Positions 46,142 to 57,964 of a stretch of 64,000 nucleotides of DNA are shown piece after piece. Position numbers and translations under genes: made by a program. The stretch comes from Drechslerella dactyloides (Eukaryota; Ascomycota; Orbiliomycetes; Orbiliales; Orbiliaceae), in assembly GCA_020064725.1 (NCBI GenBank), contig JAGTWJ010000007.1:2108001-2172000 (forward strand), written 5' to 3'. Within the stretch, counting starts at the first letter, position 1. Each line of letters begins with the position of its first letter. The notes under the pieces were generated by a model. The model was given only the letters and a program-made list of their open reading frames with translations. It had not been told where the DNA came from and did no database searches.

Positions 46142-47639
46142 TATCCCAGGGTAGATTAACGCTCTTGATTAAAGAGCCAGAGACGTCAGTACGACGGATG
46201 TGTCGGTGTCGAAGAGCCGGCGTGTACGGTATATATCGTGCGAGCTAGTGGATGCAATGTGCCTGGGAAGAGAAATAAGAGAAAGAAGAGTACCGCTAGA
46301 TTCTCCTGGAGATCGTCAGTCAAATTTGCCTACTGCAGGAATGCTTGGGGTATTTGGCTCGTTGTTTTAAAATAGCAAGACAAGAAGGGGGAAGGAAGGC
46401 GCACGCGTTTCACCGATGGTTCCAATAGTAGATGGAAGCAGCAGTGGCGACTTGCGCCGACGGGGAGAAGGGAAGGATAGAGACCGATCGGACGATATGC
46501 AGGATGCAGGTACGGTATATGCTGCGATGAGAGTGCCAAGAGCAACAAATACGAGCGTCTGCTACGCCAGCGCCAGACTTTGGCGGGCTGCGAGAGCGAA
46601 CGGTGTCAGGGGAAGGGATCGAGGGAGCGGAGGCAGACGGCGAGGAACAGTCCGACGAGAGAGAGCCAGGTCGATGCTACCGGTGCATTGAAAAAAAGAT
46701 CACGGCTGGGCGGATAGGAGAAGGTTGAGTGGACAGATGTGGATGATTGGGCGGTGTTGCCGAGGCGTCGAATGGGGAAAACGGGGGAGGAAAATAAGGG
46801 CGGGCCTGCAGGTCGGCTGAGGCGGTTTCGCAGGCAGCGCAGCGTCAACAACAGCAGAAAGCCCGCACAACCTCGCAGAACCAACCAACCATCCACCAAT
46901 CGCTGAACGTTTGACCACGATTATCTGTTCACAGGAAAACGAGCAAAGAACCCACCTGGCTGCAAGAAAAATAAAAAGAAGAGGAATGGCACCCGGTGGT
47001 ATCAGGGGCGATAGCGATGCTGAATGACCGGAACAATCAAAGCGTCAATGCGCGACCGCGATCGAGCCTTATCAACATCGATATGTAGGGATTTGGCGCT
47101 TTAACAGGTCTGAGGGCAATTGGATTCCCGCTCAAAAATGACGGCGGCGTCCACAGCACGCCAGTCAAATCTCGAGAAGATACCCAGCCGGGCTCGATCC
47201 TTCGAGAAGGGATAAGCGAATCTTGTATCGACCAGGTTCGAATTTAAAAAAAGGACTGCTTGCAATCGGCCGGGGAGTCCTATGCCGAAATGTATGCGGG
47301 CGTGTGGCGAGTGAGAGTGAGAGAAAGCGAGGAATGCGAACACGGGGGCCAGGTATGACGGTCCTCGGAGAGCTGCGAAACGAAGTGACGTCCGGAGCGA
47401 CAAGAAAAAATCCCACGGATGAAGTACCGGAATGAGGGCAGCCTGGAGAGCCGGTTGATTGGAGAGGAAATGCTGACACGGGGTTGTGTACGGTATGCGT
47501 GTGAGTTCGTGTGTCTGTTGGGCCGATGTGTCCGATCCCGCTGTGTGTTCTGCCCGGCTAACGACTATATGGAGGACCTGTCTTCGGATAAGGAATTATA
47601 AATATGCATGCACGAGAAGAGCAAGAGTCTATTACTGCG

Positions 47640-48340
47640 AACGATTGCTTCTTGACTTGCGTGTCTATGGGGGGTATCAGGAGATGGGGGTGGATGAAAG
47701 GGAAGAGGAGGCGGGAATCCAAGAACACGGGCGAGATCTAAGATTTGAGGCTGGTGGAAATGATCGAAGTCACACTGAGGAATTACGGGGGCAGCGGCTC
47801 GGATCTCGCGACTTGGCCAGGAAAGCAAGAGCAGAAAAGAACGAAAGATAGAAATAAAGACGATTGGCAAGAAAGAAAGGAAGAAAAGGCGTATCGAAGA
47901 CCAGTCGACGCTGTCGGAACTGGTTCGGGAGGAAGAAGAGCGACGGCACCAGATCAGAAGGACTATGCTGGTGGCAGAGGGCGGTGGAGGATGAGGAGCA
48001 GAAGGGGAAGAAAGAGGCTATCTCAAGGACGGCGGAATAATCAGGGACGCCGGCTGTGTTTCCGGTAACGACCAAAGCCCGACACGCAGCCGGCGAGAAA
48101 AGAAACGAAGGAGAAGGGGAAGGAGAAGAAAAGAAATATTATGGCGATGATGGCAATGGCAATAACAATAATGCAATGCAAAGGCTAAGCGAATGGGAAA
48201 GAAGGCGACGACGGCGACGAATCGAAGAATGGGAAGAAACGAAGATGACGAAGAAGAGACGTCCTAGACTTGCAGCTGGAGAGAAGGAGCAGAACGAGAA
48301 TGAGAAGGAGAGAATGCAAAGCAAAACGCGGTGATCCAAA
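47640..48340. repeat. Polypurine-biased tract (polypyrimidine on the bni4 strand)
   Basis: Over about 700 bp the plus strand is dominated by A and G, with stretches such as gaaggagaaggggaaggaga. The bias explains the many long open frames on both strands here. It lies about 1.5-2.2 kb upstream of bni4. Confidence 0.6.
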
Positions 48341-49690
48341 GCGAGCGCGGAGATGGCAAGGGAGCGAGCGAGTGACAGGCGATTGCGAAGCCGCGAAACG
48401 GGAATTGCACTTGGGAATTGGAATTGGAAATGAACGAATGAACGATTGGGGGGCGCCCGCAGAAATTAGCAAAAATACAATAAAACAGCAAAACGGCGGT
48501 GGTAACGTTAGTGGAAGAGCAAAACGGTTAAAAATACGGCCGCTACTGCTAACGCACTCCTGCGAACTATATAAAAGAAGGGGCGAAACGGGCGGCCGAG
48601 ATTATCGGGCAATGCGCGCAACGATGCAGCTGCAGCGTCTCCTTCTTCGGGTCTTCTTCTTCGGGCCTTCTTTTCCTTCGGGTCCGTTCTCAGGGACTCA
48701 ATCTGCTGCTGCTGCTCCTGCTCCTGCTGCTGTGCGGCACGGCGCTGCACCTGCTATTGCCATACATATACTTCGTACATATATTGCAGTTGCAACTTGC
48801 AACTTGGCCCACTTTCTCTCTCGTCTCGCTCTTTGCACAGCCCGCCGCAAGATTAATAGGACAAAGGACAAACTGGGCTTGGTGCCAGGGTCAAGCAAAA
48901 TCGCAGCGAATGAAACAGCAAAGTTCCTTACCTGAGAGGAGATTTCAGTCAAAAAAGGATCGATCTCGAATTTTTTGGTCTGTGATTTCTTCCGCCGTAA
49001 ATGGAGCAATATGCTTTTTCCGTTCCTGCTTGCTTGCCTTGAGGCTGGGCGATTCGATTGCCGGTTGAGCTCTCACCCCTTATAACCAAGCGCAGCTAGG
49101 GCGAAAGATGTCTGTCTCTTTCTTTCCTTCTATCCGACTGTCTGCCTGTCTGCTTGCACAATTGTCTGTACAAGTATATATCGCTTGCTCTAATAACTTT
49201 TTTTTTTGTTCTCCTAACAAAAAAAAAAAAAATTATTCGACGTATGCACACCGTCGACTGCAATGTGCTCCGGACGCTGCACTGGACCCTAGAAACCGCC
49301 TGGCTTGCTCAACGGCTGAGCCACGAGTCGGACTGGTGTTAGCACGCAAGCTAAGGCCTGTCTAGGAACACGCTTTCCCCCCAATCTTTGGACCGTCGAA
49401 AGGGTTAAAGGCGTCGCTGGCACACAAGACCGTGCGTGGGATTAAGGGAGGGGACCGTATCCATACATACGTGTGAGGGGGCAAGAGGCCGGGCGCGCCT
49501 TGACACCAAAACAGAAAGTAGCAACCGGCCAGAAGAGACAGAAATGTCAAGAGGGTCCGGTCGAAATAAGAAAGTCGAACGATAGTCAGTGGGATTCCGC
49601 AGAACAATAGCAAAGGGGTCGAAATCGAAACGAACGACTGCGTTCAGGAAGCTGGTCGAGGTCAACGAATGTGCGAGCTGGAGGCCAAAT

Positions 49691-49748
49691 TAACTGCAGT
49701 TAAAGATTCACAAGCAGATGTTGGGGGCAAGGAATATAACTGCAGTTA
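49691..49748. promoter_or_regulatory. Twin 12-bp palindromes TAACTGCAGTTA
   Basis: Two perfect copies of TAACTGCAGTTA start at 49691 and 49737, 46 bp apart. Each is two head-to-head TAACTG half sites, the core of Myb-type recognition sequences. The second is followed by agttaag, a partial third half site. The binding factor is inferred, not shown. Confidence 0.5.
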
Positions 49749-52700
49749 AGTTAAGAGCGGCGTGATATTGCTCCTCCGCGCATCGAACGGACGGACGACT
49801 CGAGTCGAAGGGGCCAAGGCCAATGGCCGGAGTAGGGGGTGGGCGATTCTCGGACCGGCACGTTGGGTCACAGTGCTAAGGCTCGACTGTGCTCACTTTA
49901 GCAGGTGTTCAAGTCAACCGGTAGGTTGAGTTAGCACGAAAGTAAATATAGCATCCAGCTATAGGCTATAAGCGGTGCTAATCGCAAACGTCGCAACCGG
50001 ATGTCGCAGCAAAGTATCTCATGACATCCGACCCCTCATGATTGTACCGCCGGCCAGGTAGCAGTAGCAATGGTACCGAGCAACCTGCCTTCAAGGCTAG
50101 CGGACAGCAGGTGCTCCGGCGTCTCTGTATCCGTGTGGATGTGGATACCGCACAACGTTAACAACTCGCTCGAGTACTCACGTACGATGTTATGATGTCC
50201 CCTAAATCCTCAAGACTAGTAGACTGTAGACAGCGCGGGCCGATGCAATGGACGATTGACCGCCATCTTCGAGCAACAGCATTCTATCTCTTACATCCGG
50301 CTCCATATATATACAACCGCGAGCGACGCCATAACTATACAATTTCTACACAACCGGGAGCTTGCGCAAGCCAGGTACCGGTACAACCCGCAAGCTGACA
50401 TGCGTCTCCTCTTTCGATCCAACACCCAACTTTTTCAACTGCCTGTATACATGATATAACCACACACGCTTGAGTGCATGCATATAGCACAGCAGCAGCA
50501 GAGGAGCAGCTTGGTCAGCTAGCGATCCGGGGATTGGCCTTTTTATCGGACCAACATGCGCCATCGTATTCGACCACTTGCTCGAACAGGCTAAGACATT
50601 CCCTTGTGGGACATCCTGCACTCTCCTACGGGACCTCCTCCACCGCAGACTCCGGTCATACAGGAATGCGTACATACGGCACATAACGCCCACCCAAAGG
50701 ACAGACAGTAACCTGCGTGTGGGGAACTCCACCACCACAGGATATGTCAATTTAACCAGCATGGGGCCAGGCCCGATATGGGGCTCCCATCGAACATCTC
50801 AGAAATTAACATCCGTCGAGCGTAGGCGGCAGCGGTGGAGTCGACTGGATGGTTCTATCGTGTTCTAACAGAGTGAATCCTCGACCTCACCAGCGCTCCC
50901 TCTTTTCTTGCGCATCGGTCCCCAAGGTTTTTTAGCCGGCCACCGAGGTCATCGTACATGATTGCATGCATTCGCTCGTCCGCTATCCTCGGTTTTGCTA
51001 CAAGGTACCGACTTTTCCCTTGCATGCTTGGAAATTTGCCAAACCGCAAGTAGCTTCTAACGGAGCTTTCGTCTGTGAGCCAAGCCAAATACGAATGGAC
51101 GGTGATACATTCAACGCCTACTTACATGCTAGGACCGGCACGTATCGTCCGCATGCTAAACCTAATACTTCCCAATTGATAACCCGTCACCCGTCCCAAC
51201 GGAACTCCTATACAAGTAACATTCCTAGTGTTCTTGAATGAATACAAAAGTAATATACTACGCGCACACAACAAGCGGTGGAGTCCGTACTTGGATAGCT
51301 GAGGTGCTGAGCCCCCGCGACGGGACAATAACCCTGCGAGACCCTGGTCTGTAGAGGGCCAGTACGCACTTAGGCATACGTATACGTCTCTCCGCTTGTC
51401 CATTTTGTCACACCACTGGCAGTATAGTTACATGATCTGTCCCACCATACCCAGCATCTATACAAACATCCCGTCCAAACTGGACATGCATCACATTACA
51501 TGGCATTGCATTGCATGTAAATGACTCGCAAGTCCTGGGCGAGCTAAGCTCAGGTGCGTACGAGCTAGTTAGCACAGCTTACCTCTGTACACCATCCGTC
51601 CAGCTGTACGCAGACATACTTAAGTCAGTAGATATATAAGAAATGTGACCTGCTGCTCGTTCATCATGACTTTCGAGACGGGACGAGTGGGAAGGAGGCG
51701 AGCTGAGCTCGAGAGCGGGGGGACGATAACATGATTCGACGATATGACAATTCATAACGGACGCACCCGAAGCCAAGGTTACATCTGGGAGACTTTAGGT
51801 TTCGGGGTCGTTGACGACAGACCCTGCAAACGCAGACGGAGTAGGGCCAGAAAAAAAAAAACAAGAGGAACGCAAGCAGCAAGATAAGCGGACGAGAAGA
51901 AGAAGACAAGCAACCAGCTTGTCATTCTTGCGCATTGGCTCAAACCTCAGCTTTCAGAATATGTCCGCGAGACAAAGTAGCTAATCGCTAGGCTGTCCGC
52001 AGCCTAGTTGCGGTGGAGAGTGCCGTGCCTAGGTTATTATTAATAAAACACCCGCCAGGAACTCCAGCTCTGCGGACATCCCATTGCATGTGCTGGTGCT
52101 TCGGCGAATGAGCTGCTCGCTCGCTCGTCTGCTTTCGACATACGCGCACGGAGCAAATGCCCTTCGAGGGAGGCTGGCGGAAATCCCTACCCAAGCAACT
52201 ACGATCGAAGTACAGTATGTACAGTACTTTCTTGGTACATGTACCCATACCTGTCCTTTGCAGGTGGTGTACCCTGCTCTGTTGGAATCATGTAGCTCCG
52301 GCCGAAGTTCAAGGATACACAGAGATATACTGCCTGAATGCTAACGACCACTCTATGCATGTTGCATGCATGCATACAGTAGCGAGCTGAAGAGCAGGCA
52401 AAAAAGAAAAGGCGGTTGTCTTTCTTTCTTTGTTCCTCCCTCCTGCTTTTCGATGTTGTCGCTCACGGCCGACCTGGTGATCACGGTCGATTCCGAGCAG
52501 GGGATCCAGAGTGAATAGATACATGTACGTGTAGCAAGATGGGTGAGTGGCACAAATCTGATACCTCGATACCCTGGGCCTTGCATGGCATCGCAAGATA
52601 GAAATCTAGACTATCGGCTATTAATGGGCCGTTCGCCCCAGCTAGCGCAACTGGATATCGATATGGCGTGTTTCTCCGACCCGCTTTCTCTATCGGCCCC

Positions 52701-53131
52701 CATCGCACCATTTCGCGCAGGTACGTACTTCATACATGTGCGTACATACACTAGTCTATTACGTGTGCACTCCCAATCTCTGGTAACCTCTCCTCGATTG
52801 CTCCTCGACCGGTTAGACTCACCGCTGCGGTGGAGAAACTGTCCGAACTAGTTTGGAACACGCGTGCCCTGGAGAGCATCATCGCCAAGAATCCGTACGA
52901 GTCGTCGTCCAGCGGTCCTGGCAGTGATCCAGAACGGTACTGGGACGGCTGCTTGCATGACTATAGTGTTCCCGTCATATATTCGGCTGCTCACTTGGCT
53001 TCTCTTCGCCCAATGGACTGTCTCGAACCGCTCGGCGCAGCCTGGAAGAAAACCCAGCAGCCATGTCGACAGGCTGCGGTATGTTCCAAGCAGCATGTGC
53101 GCTCGTAAGCTTGTGCGACGGCAAGAATCCC

Positions 53132-55066
53132 CTACGACCATCCCTTCCCTCTTTTCTTCTGAAATCGTCGATTCGCCACTGCATTCGCCGCCATGTTGTC
53201 CTGAGCTCCCCTCTTCGGCTTCTTCCTCTTCTTTAGCGCTGTGCTACCCTCCGTTGCTGCAGCCACGGCGAGTGCGGTCTGGTTAGTGTTGGCATCGTCT
53301 GGGATGCCATGCCACTCCTCGTCATCCTGCATCTCGCCGCAAGAACCCTCGTCCTTCTCAAGTGAACGTTCAACAGCACCAGTGTGGTTCGAGCTGCTGC
53401 TGCTGCTGCTGCTACCAAACTTGGTACCGCCGTCCAATCGGAGCTCCTCACCCGCATTTCGGACGAAACAGACCACGAAGAAACCGCCCCCAAGACTGTC
53501 CGTCCGGTTCACACGCACGCAGCCTTTCGCGACTCTCTTGCGTTCCTCCTCATCGGCGTCTAGACTCGAGAACTCCTCGAGAATCCCGCGCCTGTGCCAG
53601 GGTGCCAGCGGGTTTTCCTCCCGGCTTTGGACCGTCCAGCCCCGTGTCTTTGCGGTCTCGCTGCTCAAGGCCCGCACCACCACGCCTTCGTTTTCCTCCG
53701 CGTGAATGCTGCAGGTCGAGTAGGTTATCCTCGTCGCGTTAGGAAATGAGAAGGCGTGGAGAACGATGGCCAATTGGAAATCAGCTAGGGACTGCAGTCT
53801 TTCCTTATTGGCGTCTTGTTCGAGGACCTCCGCATCGTCGGATGGCTGCTGGCCACCCTGCTGGTCGCCTGGAAGTTCGGCATTGCTGCCTTCGTCCAAC
53901 CCTCCACGTTTCCTCTTCCGTGAAGGGCCTTTCGAGGATTTATCCGGTATGCGCGGAAGGCTCAGTTTTGATATATCCCAGTCGATCCGCTGCAATATCC
54001 CACTCCCAGAGCACGAAGGATCCAGCAACAGATATCTGGCGCTCCACGCCTCGTGCCCCTCACCTATTGTTGTGAAATCCGTAGCCCTGAGAACCTTGAC
54101 GATTTTCTCCGTCCCGGCCTTTCCCGTCATCTTCTCGAGCACCTCCGCGCGACGCCTGTCTCTCTCGACCGCGAACACCTTCCCGGTCACCCCGACTAGC
54201 GCTGCAAGATGGGTGGTCTTGTTTCCCGGCGCCGCGCAGCCATCGACGACGGTGGCACCGACGGGCGGGTTCAGCATTATCGCGGGTAGACACGACGCCG
54301 CAGACTGTAGTATTATCGCACCGGACTTGTACAGCTCGCTCGAGACGACGTCGTGCGACGGATGTATCGCGAAAATGTCTGGCAGCATCTCGGCCTTCCG
54401 GTGATAATGCTTCTGCACCGTGTTGAAGAAAAACATATCGGTCATGCCGGACACCTCGTCGAACTCACGGAACGTCGGCGACTGTAGAGCTTCGTCCAGC
54501 GACATCTTGAGCGTGTTCACTCGTATCCAGCGCGGATTGAATGTCGTGAGACCCGTCGATGTCGTGGTCACCCCATCTTCAGACTCACGGACGTGCTCAG
54601 CGTTGACGGCATCGGCGAGGGCCTTGACGTCCGCATGACCTCGTCTGATCCGGGCACGCGTGAACTCGGCGTTCAGTCGGGCTTTGTGCCGCGTAATCGC
54701 ATCTTTCAAGGGGCCGTTCGAGGCTGCAATGCCTGATCTTGCGAGCAGGAGGTCATGAGTAAGCAGTATGGAGAGCAGAGGCGTTAACTATGTGGACAAT
54801 GCGGTGTGTCAGCCGTTATGCCAATGCTATTCTCGGCGGAGGGGCATTAACGGGTGGGTATCTGACACCTTGCGTTCAAGCTGCAGTATTCCGGCGTTTT
54901 CCACGACCTCCTTCAGGATATCCTGAAACTTTAGTGTCTCGACAATCAGGGCGTAAAGTTTCGGCTGTGGCGATTTGAACGGTGTAGAGGGGTTGTAGAT
55001 GATCGATTTCAGCGAGGTAGTCTGCGGCGACTGCAAAATCGACGCGGCTTCGAGGTAGAGACTCAT
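53132..55066 (-). CDS. rcm1: Rcm1 / NSUN5, 25S rRNA cytosine-C5 methyltransferase
   Basis: Exons (minus): 55066-54869 and 54787-53132, 617 residues. Rcm1 methylates one cytosine of the large-subunit rRNA in the nucleolus; loss in yeast alters translation fidelity and lifespan. The N-terminal helical domain begins MSLYLEAASILQSPQTTSLK. The Rossmann core has SAM motif I DGCAAPGNKTTHLAALVG, motif IV LLLDPSCSGSGI and motif VI TYSTCSIHAEENEG; the Cys residues in IV and VI are the two catalytic cysteines of the RsmB/NOP2 class. A Lys/Arg-rich insert (SKGPSRKRKRGG) sits between motifs IV and VI, and the C-terminus is basic (KKRKKPKRG, RRFQKKRGKGW), typical for nucleolar targeting. A Ser8 run and acidic stretch near the end make it longer than yeast Rcm1 (490). 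Confidence 0.95.
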
Positions 55067-55919
55067 GATCGCATGCCCCGACGGAGTCTCGATGTTAGGT
55101 GGAGAGAGTTCGATGGACGAGGAAAGCGCGACAAGCAAAATCGGTGCGTGCCCAGAAGCAAAACTCCCCTGCCCGGCTTATCAACGACAACACGCGCATA
55201 TCTAGGCTAACGTTATGCACAAAATTTGGGCATCCTCGAACCAAATCGGTATCGAACGTGGCAATCGCAGAGAGCTGTCTATTGCATAACCTCTATATAA
55301 GAACTTGCATCACAACATCCAAAAAGTAAGAAAATATCAGCAGTGCTAACATTGCTTTTGCGCCAGATGGACCAACCGGTATGATACATCTTACGAGATA
55401 TAGATATATAGAAAGATGCCATGTAAAAATAGCCAAATAAAAGGGAAAAACAGCTAAATGAAAAGAAACTGAAAGACCGCCCAACTCCAGACAATCGATA
55501 TCAAACAAATATAAACGTGGTATGGTGCATTTTCAGCACCTACATGGAGTATGATGGCAAGATGGCAAATACCTCAATGGCAAACGAGCAGCCCAAACAC
55601 CCTGTATGTCCTTCTGTGCAAAAGAGAAGTAAAGAAAGAAGAAAGAACAGTAGTATGAGTTCCCCAAGTGTAGCCGTGGTGTTGGTATCAAAGTGCGTAC
55701 GCGGAAAGCCAAATACCGATCAAATGATTCCCGGTCGTCAAGAATGCAAAATGGTATGCGCAAGTGCCCCAATCTCAAGGCTGGACGCAAAGGTCCAACC
55801 TTAGTCTCGACATCTATAAAATCTGTCTCCGCTATAGAATAAATTTGTAGCTGGCACAATCTGTGTGATGCAGATCGGGACCAAAAGACAAGACGCACGC
55901 ATCCCGGCCGCACGAGAAA
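55067..55919. other. Intergenic: Rcm1 promoter and GH76 3' flank
   Basis: The upstream part carries a short leader for rcm1; the rest is AT-rich. No gene is seen. Confidence 0.45.
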
Positions 55920-57964
55920 TCAATGGACCATTGTAAATCTTGCGCCGAAACCAAGAACCACTATGACAAGAAGCGTGATGATTGCGGCTCCGGCTCGGTC
56001 CGCGGTTGTAATGTCGTAGTTTGTTAACCGGTAAGGTAGATACTTCGCGTTTCGGTCGTGGACACCAGCCCGAGTGCCCATACCGCCAGGGTTCGATTTG
56101 GACGTCCCTTGATCGCTGTTGACGATGTTGCCCGTTTTGCCTGCAGGGGCTACAAAAGGTGCGATGTTTTGGATAACCTCCATGGCAGCAAGCTGTTCGC
56201 CGAGGCCATACATTCCATCCCATTGAGGCCCGATGTTCCATTTCAGACCGCAGGCGGTTCCACCCGGTTGGCCCGTACACGTAGCTGCAGCAAGCTGGGC
56301 GTTTTTTCTCAATCTCGGCATGATGTCGTTGTATGTGTAGGGTGCAACTTGTGCGGTATAACCCATCCATCTGAGACATTTGGGAAAACTTTGTCAGCTA
56401 TATATAACGATTTCCAGAGATCGGGGCCCTGATTACCTGACGAGGTACGCCTTGAAACTCGGCTGGTCTGAATTGCAGGTGTTGCTGTCCTGGCATTGGA
56501 TTTCTTTGATCGCTCCGCTTTCGGGATCGAAAAATGTTGCATAAGTTGATTTCAAGATGCTGTCTATCTGCTGCTTCCAATACGGGTCTTGGTTGGTGAA
56601 GTTGTACATGGCGGCACAACCGGCCAGCAGGGTGCCATAGTTATAGGTCCATCGAAGGTCCGTAAACTTTGTGCAATCCGGAATGGAGGCGCCGTCGTTG
56701 ATATAGTAGTCGTCTGTGATAATTTTTGTCGCCCGGAGCCATTTGTACGTCTTCTCAGCCCAATCCGCATACGTTGAGTTCTTTGTGTATTTCGCGAGGC
56801 GGGCGTCTGTGTAAGATGTGTGTGAGCGTTTCGGTCGTGGGAATTAGCTGTTAAAAAAGCAATGTACGTATCACATACTCATCTGGAAGAAGAGACCTGC
56901 AGTAAAAGTTAGCAATGAGCACGTATTCGGAGGCTGTTATAAGGCCATGATAAATCTCACCATTCGAGATAGTGTTCTTGTAGGTATATCCGGTGTTTGC
57001 GGGGTTGATCTGCCACCGGAGGCCGCCACCGCAATTGGTATCGTCCCAACGGTTGGCTTGGAGGTTCTGAACGGTTCTGGATCGAGGATGTTAGCGACAA
57101 TGCGCGGAACTGGAAGAATCTCATGAGCAAAGCTGTTGCATACTGAGTGATTTCAAGAAAGCCAGCATTCATTTCCTTTTGACCTTCGGATTCCGGAAAG
57201 ACGCGCTCAGTGGCGTCCATGCTCATGATGGACCAGAAGCCTTGGTCATCGTTTCCTGTTTGGCGGGGCGTGTTAGCAACGTGGGGTACTCGGACGGCGT
57301 GGCGTTGGCGGTCGGGGAAGAGCGAACCTTCGCTGAAGGATTGTTCATCGGGCTGCAGATCCAGACTTGGAGAGACACCTCTCAGCCAACCTAGATTGAT
57401 ATATGAGCGGGGTTCGAGCTGGACATCGAGTTACGGAAGACGCCTACCAACGGTAACGTTTGAATTGTAGGTGTCGTCGCCGGTGAAGGCCCAGTAATCG
57501 ACTGCGGCCGGGATAAGATGGAGCATTAGCTTGGGCGAGCCAGAGGAGGAGAGGGAGAATGAGAAGGAGGCGTACCGAAGGCTCCCAAGATGGCGCCGTG
57601 CAGCCACCAGTACTACTTGGTAACACTTGCGTTAATACGATGCGATAAGAACGGAGGATGAGAGGCTGACGTACGTATCTGGGGTAAGGGACGCCATTGA
57701 CGGAGAACGGATCCCAGAAGCCGTTGGCTAGATCTTTGGCGACGGTTTTGGCAGCTGCTTTGATCGAGTCTGCAAGGTGAGGGGATGTCAGAAGAATGAA
57801 ACAACAGAACAACAGCGCGACAAAGCGACAGTTGGCCAGAGCTAGAGGCACGCTGGACAAGAATGGTATGACGGGGTCGCACCGTAGGAGTCGACGTTTA
57901 GTTCGATGGCAGAGGCGACCTGCGCCGCCAAGAGGGCTGCCGACGAGAAAGTCGAGAGCCTCAT
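55920..57964 (-). CDS. Dfg5/Dcw1-type GH76 alpha-1,6-mannosidase, cell-wall anchored
   Basis: Ten exons (minus): 57964-57883, 57769-57675, 57612-57576, 57501-57448, 57390-57328, 57255-57144, 57076-56961, 56896-56879, 56806-56437 and 56370-55920, 465 residues. Dfg5/Dcw1 proteins are GPI-linked and are thought to cut the GPI glycan and transfer wall glycoproteins to glucan. A signal peptide (MRLSTFSSAALLAAQVASA) is followed by the GH76 barrel: YYWWLHGAILGAF, VDYWAFTGDDTYNSN, EGNDDQGFWSIMSMDATE with the Asp-Asp pair that serves as the catalytic acids, RWDDTNCGGGLRWQINP, FTDLRWTYNYGTLLAGCAAM and LRKNAQLAAATC. The C-terminus is a Gly/Asp-rich stretch and a hydrophobic end (AGAAIITLLVIVVLGFGARF), as in a GPI signal, with a short hydrophilic tip. 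Exon 8 is only 18 nt. The acceptor of exon 5 has a near alternative 12 nt downstream. Confidence 0.93.

Larger units (their letters stand above)
46142..53131. other. 7 kb gene-free spacer upstream of bni4
   Basis: No frame here shows domain motifs or credible splicing; the longest (221 codons at 48270-48935) is low-complexity. Visible structure: a strongly purine-rich plus strand at about 47640-48340 (CT-rich on the bni4 strand), twin TAACTGCAGTTA palindromes near 49691 and 49737, and scattered tgcatgcatg and gtacatgtac words at about 50470-52740. It could be a very long regulatory region, an untranslated RNA locus, or a segment whose genes decayed. There are no transposon ends or long repeats I can see. 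Confidence 0.4.

Noticed and set aside
48270..48935. 221-codon frame in the bni4 upstream region
   Set aside because: Arises from the purine-biased tract; Lys/Arg/Glu low complexity at the start and Ala/Pro runs later, no fold.
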